A stretch of DNA of 40,785 nucleotides from Deltaproteobacteria bacterium (GCA_029262455.1 JAJCZJ010000056.1:1-40785), one strand, 5' to 3'; shown: positions 1 to 8,630, counted from the stretch's first letter. Notes: generated by a model not told the origin, from the sequence alone. Translations and numbers: made by a program.

Positions 1-85
1 CCCCCAAGAGCGCCAGCGACTTCGACCCGAATGAGACCCAAACCGTGCTCAGGCATACATATCGACACCACTTCGAGCAGACAAC

Positions 86-769
86 ATGCGCCGACATAGG
101 ATCAGCACGATCGCGAGCACAGCCATCATCGGCGGGTTCGCCGCTCTGACTTTGTCCGGTTGTGTCACCGAATCGCACCGGGCCGTGCAAGCCGAGCGAG
201 TCGAGACCTACCGCCAGGCCTATAGTGGTCCCAAGAGCACTTTGGTGGTGGGACGCTTTCAGAATCGCTCGACCTACATGCGCGGACTGTTCTCGGACGG
301 AGCCGATCAACTCGGCAACCAGTCCAAGACCATCCTGAAAACACACCTCCAGCAGACTGGTCGCTTCACATTGGTGGATCGCGAGAACATGGCGCGCCTC
401 GCCGAAGAAGCGAAGCTGCGCGGTGAGACACAAAAGCTCAAAGGCGCCAAGGTCGTCATCACCGGAGACGTCACGGAGTTCGGCAGGCGCGAGACTGGCG
501 ATGTACAACTCTTCGGAATTCTCGGATACGGCAAGAAGCAGCTCGCCTACGCCAAGGTCGCGCTCAATGTCGTCGACGTACAAACGTCGGAGATCATCCA
601 CTCCGTGCTCGGCGCCGGTGAGTACGACTTGAGCAACCGGGAAGTCGCTGGATTCGGCTCGACTGCCGGCTACGACGCCACTCTCAACGGCAAAGTCCTC
701 GACCTCGCGATCCGCGAGTCCGTCAACAACCTGGTGAGAGACCTCGAAGGCGGTCGGTGGACTCCTTGA
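86..769 (+). CDS. CsgG/HfaB-family outer-membrane lipoprotein
   Basis: A 227-residue lipoprotein. Residues 1-26 form a signal peptide with a basic start and an LSGC lipobox, so Cys26 is the likely acylated residue. The body (about 50-220) has the features of CsgG-type proteins: an early VVGRFQNRS strand, a TLVDRENMARL-like segment and alternating ADVVITGDVTEF-type strands. In curli systems CsgG forms the secretion pore, but many relatives work in other envelope assemblies. No curlin or CsgE/F gene is visible here, so a curli role is not supported. The stop overlaps the next gene's start by 13 bases, and the next two genes are also lipoproteins. The ribosome binding site before ATG 86 is weak. 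Family call is confident; the exact role is open. Confidence 0.85.
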   Translation: MRRHRISTIASTAIIGGFAALTLSGCVTESHRAVQAERVETYRQAYSGPKSTLVVGRFQNRSTYMRGLFSDGADQLGNQSKTILKTHLQQTGRFTLVDRENMARLAEEAKLRGETQKLKGAKVVITGDVTEFGRRETGDVQLFGILGYGKKQLAYAKVALNVVDVQTSEIIHSVLGAGEYDLSNREVAGFGSTAGYDATLNGKVLDLAIRESVNNLVRDLEGGRWTP

Positions 770-1125
770 GATTGCGCCTGCCGGCGTTGGCGTTGGCGTT
801 GGGCCTCATTGCCGGCTGTGGCACTGTCGATCAAACCTACTCCTGGGGACGCTACGAAGCCCTGCTCTACGACATGTACCGCCGCCCAGGAAAGGCCGAC
901 CCGTCTGTCCAGATCGCCCAACTAAACGAGGATATCGAACGCGCCCACGGCAGAGGTAGCGCGGTGCCACCAGGAGTTCACGCTCACCTCGGGTACATGC
1001 TGTACCTCCAAGGCAACCTCGCCGCGGCGCAGCGCGAATTCGAGACCGAGAATCGCCTGTACCCCGAGTCAGCGGTGCTCATGGAGCGACTCTCGGGTCG
1101 TGCGACAATACCGGACCCAGAATGA
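757..1125 (+). CDS. DUF4810-type small lipoprotein
   Basis: A 122-residue lipoprotein that starts at GTG 757, inside the end of the CsgG-like gene, with GAAGG seven bases upstream. Residues 1-21 are a signal peptide ending in a lipobox (LIAGC). The mature part has the YSWGRYEALLYDMY segment and a short helical TPR-like stretch (HLGYMLYLQGNLAAAQREFETE), which together fit DUF4810. In genomes I know of, this family lies between CsgG-like and DUF799 lipoproteins, exactly as here, and the three are thought to act together at the outer membrane. No enzymatic motif is visible. Its function is unknown beyond this association. Confidence 0.82.
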   Translation: MDSLRLRLPALALALGLIAGCGTVDQTYSWGRYEALLYDMYRRPGKADPSVQIAQLNEDIERAHGRGSAVPPGVHAHLGYMLYLQGNLAAAQREFETENRLYPESAVLMERLSGRATIPDPE

Positions 1126-1775
1126 TTCGACGAAGAGCACTCTTGGTACTGGCCTTCGCCGCAGTGACGGGATGCACGGCGATGCCGGCGCACGACTACA
1201 CTGCGTTTCGCGCCACCATGCCCGATTCGATTCTGGTTCTTCCCCCACTCAACCACACCACGGACGTCAACGCCCCCTACACGTTCCTGTCCACAGTGAC
1301 TCGCCCCTTGGTCGAAGCGGGGTACTACGTGTTCCCCGTTGCGGTGGTCGACGCGTTTCTCAAAGAGAACGGACTTCCGACGCCGTACGAGATGCACGGC
1401 GTTCCTCTCGACAAGGTGCGCGACATTCTCGGCGCCGATGCAGTGCTCTATGTCGTCATCAGCGAATGGGGACAGAAGTACCAAATTCTGTCGTCGAACA
1501 CAGTCGTCGAATGGCAGGCGCGATTGGTCGATGTCGAAACCGGCCAAGAGTTGTGGCGAGGGCTTGGGTCAGCGGTCGAAGGCTCCGGCGGTCAAGGCGA
1601 CGGGCTGCTCGGGATGGCCGTCGCTGCAGTGATCGATCAGGTGCTCGACTCGTTGGTCGATCGAACCTACGACCTCTCGCGACAAGCGACCCGACAAATG
1701 ATCTTCAACTCGAGCGATGGCCTGCTCTACGGCCCACGCCACCGCGACTACGAAACCGATCAGCGCGGTCGCTAG
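1122..1775 (+). CDS. DUF799 (GNA1162-like) lipoprotein
   Basis: A 217-residue lipoprotein whose ATG overlaps the previous stop (ATGA), so the two are translationally coupled. The signal peptide ends at the lipobox VTGC (Cys18). The mature domain has the ILVLPPLNHTTDVNAPYTFL opening, the GYYVFPVAVVDAF segment and the LGADAVLYVVISEWGQKY block typical of DUF799. Neisserial GNA1162 is the structural prototype and resembles periplasmic TolB- or ABC-associated folds. It is the last gene of the three-lipoprotein operon. A convergent gene ends only 28 bp downstream, and no clear terminator hairpin lies between them. Confidence 0.85.
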   Translation: MIRRRALLVLAFAAVTGCTAMPAHDYTAFRATMPDSILVLPPLNHTTDVNAPYTFLSTVTRPLVEAGYYVFPVAVVDAFLKENGLPTPYEMHGVPLDKVRDILGADAVLYVVISEWGQKYQILSSNTVVEWQARLVDVETGQELWRGLGSAVEGSGGQGDGLLGMAVAAVIDQVLDSLVDRTYDLSRQATRQMIFNSSDGLLYGPRHRDYETDQRGR

Positions 1776-1803
1776 CGATCCATCTCGTTCGCCTGGCGCC
1801 GTC

Positions 1804-2685
1804 TCACAGAGGCTCGCATCCACAACCTTCGGACAAGGCGCCCGCCTGGCAAACCTCGCCATCCGGGCAACCATAGCCTCCGCAGATCGAGTTGCAGTCG
1901 GCTTGCGGCGGCGAACACGCGCACGATTCAAAGCTGTTTCCCACACGCAGGGGCTTACATTCCCAACCGTCGCTGCACGTGCCACCGCAGGTTGGGAATA
2001 CTCCGCCGCCTGTGCAGAACGTCGGCACGCACAGAGTCGAGGCATCCGGAGGAAACACCGCACAAAAAAGTGGCGCCGGACATTCGCCGAAGACGAAGCC
2101 TCCGCAGGCCGGCGCCGGATCATCTTCACATGATACTGGAGCCGAAGCGTTCAGGCGTTTCAACGACCGATCATCGTTGCGTTTCTCGGCGCCACCGAAC
2201 TCCGCACAGTAACGCAGCGAAGCACTACCGGCCGGGATCCCGAGAAGGATCTCTTCACGGCCGGCGAAAGGCGTCGACAGAGTGACCGCATCGCCTTTGC
2301 AAACAGCCTTGATGGTTCGTTCCTTCAACACAACAACGCGACAGGTCCCTTTCGGGTCGGGATCCAGCACGTCTTCAGATCCGCGATACTTGTAGCCTTT
2401 CGATCCCGGAGGGTTTCCCAACCCCTTCCAGCCCGAAGCGTCCAACCCATACGTCGCTTCGCCTCCACCAAAGGGGTGCAGGTCAAAGAATCGTAGATCT
2501 GCACCCGAGAGCGTCGGGTCATCCCCGCTTCCAGGACTCGGCAAGACGAACTGGGTATCGCTCTTGGAGACAAACTTGGTGATCTTCCCCGGCTTGACCA
2601 CGGTCACGCGGCCCGGAATCGGGACATCCACTGCGACGCACGGGAGCGCTACCAGCACGATTGCCACGACCAGCCAAAGCTTCAT
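1804..2685 (-). CDS. Secreted Cys-rich protein with shared unknown N-terminal domain
   Basis: I place the start at the ATG at 2685, which has GAGAGG seven bases upstream, giving 293 residues. Longer in-frame starts would run through the neighbouring SnoaL-like gene. Residues 1-19 are a signal peptide. Residues about 20-185 form a domain with the landmarks PGSGDDPTLSGADLRFFD, LDASGWKGLG, GSKGYKYRGS and RYCAEFGG. The same landmarks occur in the protein at 4975-6486. The last 100 residues are very rich in Cys (CGGxC, CSDGWEC, CPDGEVC), like small disulfide or EGF-like surface modules. I recognise no named family. It is likely extracellular or surface exposed; function unknown. Confidence 0.7.
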   Translation of the reverse strand: MKLWLVVAIVLVALPCVAVDVPIPGRVTVVKPGKITKFVSKSDTQFVLPSPGSGDDPTLSGADLRFFDLHPFGGGEATYGLDASGWKGLGNPPGSKGYKYRGSEDVLDPDPKGTCRVVVLKERTIKAVCKGDAVTLSTPFAGREEILLGIPAGSASLRYCAEFGGAEKRNDDRSLKRLNASAPVSCEDDPAPACGGFVFGECPAPLFCAVFPPDASTLCVPTFCTGGGVFPTCGGTCSDGWECKPLRVGNSFESCACSPPQADCNSICGGYGCPDGEVCQAGALSEGCGCEPL

Positions 2686-2819
2686 CGATTCGCCTCTCAT
2701 CGCTGCCTCCACTCGTTTCGCATAGACCACAGCAAATCCTAGATCGCCCTCACCGCCGCCGTCACTGACGAGCGGGGCCAAACTCCATACCCGCGCGGCC
2801 AGCCACAATGGCACGATGA

Positions 2820-3209
2820 TCACGGCGCCAGTAGACTGGATCGGTCGAAGAAAACATGATTCGCGTAGATCTTGCCATCGCGCAGCTGGACCGAACAAAC
2901 ACCATCGGTCTCCACCACGACACCCGACGGAGTCGGAATTGAGGCATGCCAGTGGTTCAAGAAACCATCGGACAGAGGCACTGCGCGCCGTTGCACCCAA
3001 ACCCAATCTGGATTGCGCGCCAACAGCTTCCGAAAGTATCTCAGCAGATCCCCCCGGCCCTGGACTCCAGCGGGGATAGCCGGATCCGAGTACACCGCAT
3101 CGTCCGCGTAGAAAGACACCAGCAACTCCGGTCGGTTCCCGGTCCATGCCGGCAGCCAGACCGCGGCGAATTGGCGCGCCTCCTCGACGCTCGATCCCTC
3201 AAAGTTCAT
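2820..3209 (-). CDS. SnoaL-like/NTF2-fold polyketide cyclase-type protein
   Basis: A protein of about 129 residues starting at ATG 3209, with a strong GGAGG six bases upstream (a TTG two codons earlier is less likely). The order of elements fits SnoaL-like NTF2-fold proteins: an N-terminal helix (EEARQFAAVWLPAWTG), the FYADDAVYSDP strand-turn, GRGDLLRYFRKLL, and the late strands VETDGVCSVQLRDGKIYANHVFFD. The fold is a small cone-shaped pocket used by cyclases, isomerases and limonene-1,2-epoxide hydrolases, and also by non-catalytic binders. It is divergently placed 136 bp from a cytochrome P450, which suggests a shared regulatory region and perhaps a common lipid, terpenoid or polyketide substrate. 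Confidence 0.75.
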   Translation of the reverse strand: MNFEGSSVEEARQFAAVWLPAWTGNRPELLVSFYADDAVYSDPAIPAGVQGRGDLLRYFRKLLARNPDWVWVQRRAVPLSDGFLNHWHASIPTPSGVVVETDGVCSVQLRDGKIYANHVFFDRSSLLAP

Positions 3210-3345
3210 CGCCAACCTCCAGACTCACCAACGCACATCCAAAGTCCTCAACGCAACACTTGCGCACTCCAGCACAGAGGCGGCGCAAGAAGAACAGCCT
3301 TTGCATCGCGTCCGATCTCGATGCATGAGAAAACGAGGATCGACC

Positions 3346-4587
3346 ATGCGAGCGCCACCCTACTCCGAGCAATCCGACGAACTCTTCAGCGCTGATTCGA
3401 TCGAGAACCCACACCGACTGTATGCGGAACTGAGAGAGCGAACCCCGCTCGCACAGATCGGCGAAACCGGCGTCCACCTGGTCTCGACCTGGGACCTCAT
3501 CGAAGAGGTGTTGGGTCGCGAAGAAGACTTTTCCGCCAACCTCACCGGCGTCCTCATCCGCGGCCAGGACGGTCAGCCCTCGGTCTTCGAGCTGCCGCCA
3601 AGCGCAGCGGCACGTGTCATCGCGACAGCGGACGAACCCGACCATGCAGTGCATCGCGCCATCGCACAGCCACAGCTGGCGAATCGCCAAACGGCCCAAC
3701 TCGAGCAACCCGTCCGCGCCTGGGCCCAAACCGCTATCGCAGATTGGATTTCGCAAGGAGGCGGCGACTTCGTGCCCGTCGCGGAGCTGATTCCAGCCCG
3801 TGTCGTCGCTCGTCTTCTCGGACTTCCGGACGGGGACGTAACCCGGCACCGCACCTGGGCCATGATGGGTGGCGACATGCTCGCCGGCGACGCAAGCCAG
3901 GATCGATTGACCACCCTGGCCGTCGAGACCTTTAAGATGATCGACTATCTCGGCGAGCATCTCGAACGTGCCCGAGCAGAACTACAGCCGGACACCGAGG
4001 GCCCATTGTTGCACGCACTGGCGCGAGCGGTAAACCAGAAAGAAGTCGCCGCCGACGAGGCAGTCGGAATCGCGTCGGTCATGTTCGGCGCAGGCGGGGA
4101 ATCAACCGCTGCGTTGATCGGTTCCGTCGCACGCATTCTCGCCGAAAGTGCGCAGCTCGAAGATCAACTCCGCTCGGACACAAACCTCATCCCTCGCTTC
4201 GTCGAAGAGGTCGCCCGCCTGGAACCACCGTTCAAGTTTCACTACCGCGCTGTCCGAACAAAGTGCCAGCTTGGTGACGCAGACCTCGAACCGGGGGATC
4301 GCCTCATGCTTCTCTGGGCGTCCGCCAATCGGGATGTAGCGCATTTCGATTCCCCAAACGAGCTACGACTCGACAGAAAACATCCACGGCAACACCTGAG
4401 CTTTGGTCGCGGCCCCCACTTCTGCATCGGCGCGCCGCTCGCACGGCTGGAAGCCAAGATCGTATGCGAAGAGCTGCTCGCTCAGACAACGCAACTCGCC
4501 ATCGCCGATCGACAAGCGCCGATCTACACACCCAGTATCTTCGTAAGACGCCTCGAACACCTACCACTCGAAGCGACGAAAACCTGA
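3346..4587 (+). CDS. Cytochrome P450 (bacterial class I type)
   Basis: A 413-residue soluble P450 starting at ATG 3346 with GAGG seven bases upstream. The heme-thiolate motif FGRGPHFCIG places the axial Cys at about residue 360. The K-helix ExxR is EVAR (about 288-291). The I-helix reads MFGAGGESTAA (246-256), so the usual acid-alcohol pair is Glu-Ser followed by Thr rather than Asp/Glu-Thr. Bacterial enzymes of this size usually take electrons from a ferredoxin and ferredoxin reductase and hydroxylate terpenoids, fatty acids or polyketides. No dedicated redox partner gene is adjacent. It is divergent from the SnoaL-like gene. Substrate cannot be told from sequence. Confidence 0.95.
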   Translation: MRAPPYSEQSDELFSADSIENPHRLYAELRERTPLAQIGETGVHLVSTWDLIEEVLGREEDFSANLTGVLIRGQDGQPSVFELPPSAAARVIATADEPDHAVHRAIAQPQLANRQTAQLEQPVRAWAQTAIADWISQGGGDFVPVAELIPARVVARLLGLPDGDVTRHRTWAMMGGDMLAGDASQDRLTTLAVETFKMIDYLGEHLERARAELQPDTEGPLLHALARAVNQKEVAADEAVGIASVMFGAGGESTAALIGSVARILAESAQLEDQLRSDTNLIPRFVEEVARLEPPFKFHYRAVRTKCQLGDADLEPGDRLMLLWASANRDVAHFDSPNELRLDRKHPRQHLSFGRGPHFCIGAPLARLEAKIVCEELLAQTTQLAIADRQAPIYTPSIFVRRLEHLPLEATKT

Positions 4588-4974
4588 GCACGGCAGCGGC
4601 ATCCCCCCTCCTTACCAGGGGCAGTCGACCAATTGCGCAACCTGACGTCCAAGTCTCTTCTCCCTCCGGAGCCTGCCGATTAATGCATCGACACTAGTAT
4701 TGCGGAAAGCCCGAAAGCCTTCCCCTCTACCTCCGGGAGTTACCATGCACAGGGTAAAGGTCGGGGTTGCCAAAATAAGAAAGGGAGCCTTCCCTTGTGC
4801 ACGCGAGACGCCCCCGGACCGGGCTCGGGCCGTATCGACTGTTTCGCGGTGCGCTAAGCTCTGCAGCGCTAATACGCTTGGGCCATCCACAGTGCTAAAG
4901 AAAAAAGGTCCCGGACAGGATGTCCGGGACCTTTTCAACTCACGCAGGTACTCGGTTGGTAGAAGATCCAGATC
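4588..4974. other. 387-bp convergent intergenic gap
   Basis: This stretch lies between the P450 stop and the stop of the minus-strand secreted protein. I see no convincing gene: the one long minus-strand reading frame (4612-4938) lacks a recognisable domain or credible codon pattern. It holds a short hairpin at 4781-4796 (AAGGGA/TCCCTT), an imperfect long-range stem pairing TGCACAGGG near 4745 with CCCTTGTGCA near 4792, and the perfect terminator at 4903-4935. It could encode a small RNA, but nothing shows that directly. Confidence 0.5.
4903..4935 (-). terminator. Perfect 15-bp rho-independent terminator
   Basis: A perfect inverted repeat with 15-bp arms (plus strand AAAAGGTCCCGGACA, then loop GGA, then its exact complement). 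On the minus strand the stem is followed by a T-rich run (TTTTTTC including arm bases), 39 bp after the stop of the 4975-6486 gene, so it mainly terminates that gene. The symmetric A/T flanks mean it may also stop plus-strand transcription from the P450. Confidence 0.88.
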
Positions 4975-6486
4975 CTACTGACAGACAAGCCGTTCCTCGA
5001 TGATGAGATCGCCAAGCGCCGAGTCGTAGAACTGGAGATGTCCAACCAGCGCCATACCACTGGTGTTTCCTGTGGCTAGGACTTCACAGCTTTGATGCTG
5101 ACCGGCGGCAGTCAAGGGACCGATCCGATCGTTGTTGTCGTCGTTGGCGTGAAACAGGGTGGCCGTCGCGGTCGCGGTCGTCAGCGATCCACATGCTGGC
5201 TGAAGGACGATGCTCGGAGCAAGGTCGCCGCAAATCTGATTACCGTCAATTTCGACAGTGATCGAAACACCCATCTCACAAGTCATCGACCCGGCAGGGA
5301 CAGCTCCGCCGAGACCTTCGCCGAGGCACGTGCAGTTGCAGACGCCGTCGTGCGGCCCGGCCTGGCTCGGCTCTTTCCCCGGGCAGTGTCCACCCGGGCA
5401 CTCGGCATCTTCGCCGCACACCAGGTCCTCATTCGCGCCACCCTGGCAGAAGCCTTCACAACTCGAACCCTGAGCCGAATAGGCTGTACCAAGCCCGCCA
5501 CAGTGGGCGTCGCATTGTGAAGCACAGCCGCCTTGGCTCCCGCAGGTGCCGATGTTGTGGTCCCCGACCGAGTCAAAGTCGAAGCCACTCCCACCGAGAC
5601 ACTCCGTGACACCCGAGTCACAAGGTCCACTGGACTCGACACAAACATCCCCGATTCCGAGCAATGGGATCGCGTTCATCGAGAGTAGTTCACATGTGCA
5701 AACTGCTTGGCCCGAACCGTCTACCGCGCCGCAGCCTACTTCGATCTCCCCCTCCGGTCGCAGAAGGACTCCGGTCGACTCCAACTGCAGGAGTAGCGCA
5801 CTGTTCAATGAGTCCAGGTCGCATTGGTGCGTTCCGATGAACGCCGGCGGGTTCCCGGGTGTTGGCGTTGACGTAGGAGCCACGGTCGGCGTGTGAGTCG
5901 GCGTCGGAGTCCCTTGGACCGGACAGGTAAGCTGTGCGAACGCGTTCTTCCGCCTGAATCCGCGGCTGTCGTTCCTTAAGATCTTGCCACCAAACTCAGC
6001 GCAATAACGCGTGCCACCGGTCGAAAGAATGATTCCTTGGTTGCCGTTGAAAGGTGGCGATAAAGTCACCGACGCCCCCCTGCAAATCGCGCTGATGCGA
6101 TCGTCCCGGAGGAAGACTGTGCGGCAGGCCGCACTAGGATTAACTGTATCCTTGGATCCGCTGTAACGGTACCCCCTACTCCCCGCCGGGCTGCCCAATC
6201 CCCTCCAACCCGAGGCGTCTAGCGAGAACGTCACATTGCCAGCACCGCCGACGACGACATCAAACATCTCGAGAGTCGCTCCGCTCATTGTCGGGTCGTC
6301 CGCCGAGCCAGGGGCAGGAATGACAAAGGCGTCCCTGGAACTAAACTTCGCGATCCTGGATTGCCGCACCAACGTCGACCTACCGCGGAAGGTTTGATCT
6401 ACAGCTTCGGCACCGACCGCGAAAGTCGAGCACGTTAGGCCAATCACTAAGGCCCAACAATTGTAACGACCCAGTAGACAACTCAT
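4975..6486 (-). CDS. Secreted modular protein with Pro/Thr linker
   Basis: A 503-residue exported protein with a signal peptide (about 1-29). Residues about 30-190 repeat the unknown domain of the 1804-2685 protein: PGSADDPTMSGATLEMFD, LDASGWRGLGSPAGSRGYRY, and RYCAEFGG followed by RND. A TPTPTHTPT-type Pro/Thr linker (about 191-212) then leads to a roughly 290-residue C-terminal part rich in Gly and Cys (for example CASQCDAHCGG, CGEDAECPGGHC, CNCTCLGEGLGG). That part resembles disulfide-stabilised surface domains, but I cannot assign it to a family. It is probably surface-exposed or released. The start at ATG 6486 has a G-rich tract upstream. A strong terminator follows the gene. Confidence 0.75.
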   Translation of the reverse strand: MSCLLGRYNCWALVIGLTCSTFAVGAEAVDQTFRGRSTLVRQSRIAKFSSRDAFVIPAPGSADDPTMSGATLEMFDVVVGGAGNVTFSLDASGWRGLGSPAGSRGYRYSGSKDTVNPSAACRTVFLRDDRISAICRGASVTLSPPFNGNQGIILSTGGTRYCAEFGGKILRNDSRGFRRKNAFAQLTCPVQGTPTPTHTPTVAPTSTPTPGNPPAFIGTHQCDLDSLNSALLLQLESTGVLLRPEGEIEVGCGAVDGSGQAVCTCELLSMNAIPLLGIGDVCVESSGPCDSGVTECLGGSGFDFDSVGDHNIGTCGSQGGCASQCDAHCGGLGTAYSAQGSSCEGFCQGGANEDLVCGEDAECPGGHCPGKEPSQAGPHDGVCNCTCLGEGLGGAVPAGSMTCEMGVSITVEIDGNQICGDLAPSIVLQPACGSLTTATATATLFHANDDNNDRIGPLTAAGQHQSCEVLATGNTSGMALVGHLQFYDSALGDLIIEERLVCQ

Positions 6487-6649
6487 GAACGCCCCCCGTC
6501 CTTGTTGATTGTATCGTCAACACTACTCCTCCGGCCGGACTTGTGTCCAGAAATACTTCCAATGCCGACAGCGACCATCTGGTCTCAACGACTCACCGTC
6601 ACTCACTGCCGTTTCAATATCGGCAGGAAGCGTGAAAAAGTAAGAACCC

Positions 6650-7306
6650 ATGGGAGATTACTCGAGATTTCAGATGCCACTCGCGGAGGCGATCACCACA
6701 CAGCGGGCCATTCGGCGAGTGAAGCCAGATCCAGTCGACGACGAACTGATACTCGAGTTGATCGAGCTGGCACTCAAAGGCCCTACAGCGCAGAACGAGC
6801 AAGGCTGGGAGTTCGTCATCGTCAAGGACCCTGACGTCAAGAGGAAGTTCGGTCAGCTCAATCGCTTCATGTGGCGTCTATACCGACGTATCGCCGCACA
6901 TAAGGCACGCGACAACCCCGCCGAGCAACGCATGAATCGCGCCGTACAGTGGGGCGTGGACCACTTCGAAGAGATTCCCGTCTACGTCGTCTGCTGCTTT
7001 CGCGGCAACCGGCTGGGCTTCCCGCCAGTCGTCGCCGCCAGCACCTACGGATCGATCTTTCCCGCGGTGCAAAACCTACTCCTCGCCGCGCGCGCTGTCG
7101 GCCTAGGAGCCAACATCAACACCATGCCACTGTGGAGCAACTTCGCGGCGCGACGAATCCTCGGACTTCCCTTCGGGCTCACCCCCTGTGTCATGATCCC
7201 ACTCGGTTGGCCGATCGGCCGCTACGGACCGACCACCCGCAGACCGGTTCGAGAAGTCACCTCTCTCGATCGCTACGGCAACCGCATCGACGGGGAAGCC
7301 ACGTGA
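6650..7306 (+). CDS. Nitroreductase-family FMN flavoprotein
   Basis: A 218-residue protein with the nitroreductase layout. The N-terminal TQRAIRRVKPDPVDDELILELIELALKGPTAQNEQGWEF region holds the Arg residues that bind FMN phosphate, and the later FPAVQNLLLAARAVGLGANI segment is the conserved flavin-contacting helix. These enzymes are usually dimeric and use NAD(P)H to reduce nitro groups, quinones or enones, and some act in halogen or ring chemistry. The length is normal for the family. ATG 6650 lacks a strong ribosome binding site; a second Met at codon 9 is possible. It is convergent with the P450 at 7365-8552 and about 160 bp from a divergent secreted protein. Substrate unknown. Confidence 0.9.
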   Translation: MGDYSRFQMPLAEAITTQRAIRRVKPDPVDDELILELIELALKGPTAQNEQGWEFVIVKDPDVKRKFGQLNRFMWRLYRRIAAHKARDNPAEQRMNRAVQWGVDHFEEIPVYVVCCFRGNRLGFPPVVAASTYGSIFPAVQNLLLAARAVGLGANINTMPLWSNFAARRILGLPFGLTPCVMIPLGWPIGRYGPTTRRPVREVTSLDRYGNRIDGEAT

Positions 7307-7364
7307 CGCATCTTCGTCGCTCTCACCCACAAACTCCCAAGCGTCACACGGCAGCGGCCCCGAC

Positions 7365-8552
7365 TCAGCGAAACGACACCTCGAAGCTGGCGTAGCCGTG
7401 CAACATGTTGCTCATCAACTGCGTCGGTTCACCCACTTTGATTCGCTCGACACGGTTGACGACCGCCCGCAGCAACGACTCCAATTCCAGTTGCGCCAGG
7501 TGCCCGCCGGCACAGTGATGCGAGCCGAAACCGAGCGCCAAATGATCGACCGGATTCCGGGTGACGTCGAAGACGTCCGGATCGGCATAGTGGCGCTCGT
7601 CGCGATTCGCCGATCCATAGAGAAGCAATACGCGGTCACCTGAAGGCACCGCGACTTCACCCATCGTGTAATCACTTTGGGCGAATCGGGTGAACGCCCG
7701 TACCGGGGACCCGACCCGTAGCGACTCGTGAACGGCGGCCGGTATCAGGCCAGGGTCCGCACGCACGAGGTTGTACTGCTCGGGGTTCGAGCCCAGTCGA
7801 TAGAGCATGTGTCCAGCCGCTAAAAGGGTCGTATCCAAACTAGGCGCGATGTAGTCGATCAAGAGACCGCGAACGTCGCCGGGCTCGAGATCCCCCCTGT
7901 CGGCGGCTTGAAACAACATCGCCGCCCAACCCCCTGGCGGAAGATCGCGTCGATCAACCTTGCGAGCATAGTCCAACATTTCAAAGATTGCGGGCCCCGC
8001 CTCTTCGAAGCGCTCGTTCATCGGACCCAGACCATTGAAAATCGCAGCTGCCCACTCGAGCATCCGCTCCCTCCCGGCATCCGGAAGGCCCACCAATCGC
8101 GACACAATCGACACCGGAAGATGGCGCGCAAAGTCGCCGATGCCGTCGAAGGAGTCCCGCGCCAACAGGTCAACGACCAAGGCGTCGGACAACTCATCGA
8201 TCTGCCCCCTGGCCTCTGCCAAGCGGCGCGGCATCATCGGCTTCATCAGAACCTTGCGCACTTTGCGATGCGCCACCCCGTCGCTGGTGAGCGTCGTTCG
8301 GCCGGGCTGATCGTTGACGAAGTCGTTCAGCCCGACGCCGCGGCTGGAGATGAGCACATCGTCGGCGCCGAGAGCGGCGCGCACATCGGCGAAGCGACCT
8401 AGCGCCCATACGGAGTGACGCTCCAACCAAACGGCCGGCGCAAGATCGCGAATCTCCCGATAGACGCAATGACAATCACGAGTCGCTTCGTCGGAAAACA
8501 AATCCAGCGTCAGCGTCGGTCGTGTGCTCGTCGTGCCGCTCATTTCGTTCAA
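7365..8552 (-). CDS. Cytochrome P450 with APSLDTT I-helix
   Basis: A 395-residue P450 from TTG 8552, which has GGAG five bases upstream; ATG 8543 would give 392 residues and cannot be excluded. The I-helix contains YIAPSLDTT, with the Asp-Thr-Thr proton-relay set. The K-helix is ESLR. The heme loop is LGFGSHHCAGG with axial Cys at about 347, and its first position is Leu where Phe is usual. The APSLDTT signature is typical of soluble bacterial P450s that demethylate or hydroxylate small aromatic or terpenoid substrates with a ferredoxin partner. It is about 40% shorter in similarity runs to the other P450 of this window, so it is not a recent duplicate. It lies 78 bp downstream of the WbsX-like gene on the same strand. 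Confidence 0.93.
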   Translation of the reverse strand: MNEMSGTTSTRPTLTLDLFSDEATRDCHCVYREIRDLAPAVWLERHSVWALGRFADVRAALGADDVLISSRGVGLNDFVNDQPGRTTLTSDGVAHRKVRKVLMKPMMPRRLAEARGQIDELSDALVVDLLARDSFDGIGDFARHLPVSIVSRLVGLPDAGRERMLEWAAAIFNGLGPMNERFEEAGPAIFEMLDYARKVDRRDLPPGGWAAMLFQAADRGDLEPGDVRGLLIDYIAPSLDTTLLAAGHMLYRLGSNPEQYNLVRADPGLIPAAVHESLRVGSPVRAFTRFAQSDYTMGEVAVPSGDRVLLLYGSANRDERHYADPDVFDVTRNPVDHLALGFGSHHCAGGHLAQLELESLLRAVVNRVERIKVGEPTQLMSNMLHGYASFEVSFR

Positions 8553-8630
8553 GACATCTCCACTGGCGTGCGATTAAGTCTTCGCAGCGCATCGTCACTT
8601 TCTCAACGGTTCGCTTCAATCTACGAGACG

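Noticed and set aside
1100-1876. Long Arg-rich plus-strand frame over the DUF799 gene
   Set aside because: Shadow of the real gene in another frame; its Arg/Ser/His-rich composition is typical of such frames in high-GC DNA.
2686-3147. N-terminal extension of the minus-strand secreted protein up to 3147
   Set aside because: It overlaps the SnoaL-like gene almost completely, and the ATG at 2685 has a good ribosome binding site and a signal peptide.
4700-4830. Resemblance to a c-di-GMP (GEMM-I) riboswitch around GCACAGGGTAAA
   Set aside because: The core looks like GCACAGGGCAAA, but the second conserved half (GACGCAAAGCC type) is not in the right order, and no gene follows on either strand that it could control.
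4612-4938. 108-residue minus-strand reading frame in the convergent gap
   Set aside because: No domain, no good start signal, crosses the terminator hairpin, and composition is like random antisense sequence.
7303-7347. GTGACGC/GCGTCAC inverted repeat between nitroreductase and P450
   Set aside because: Only 7-bp arms with a 31-bp loop and no T-run, so it is a weak terminator candidate.
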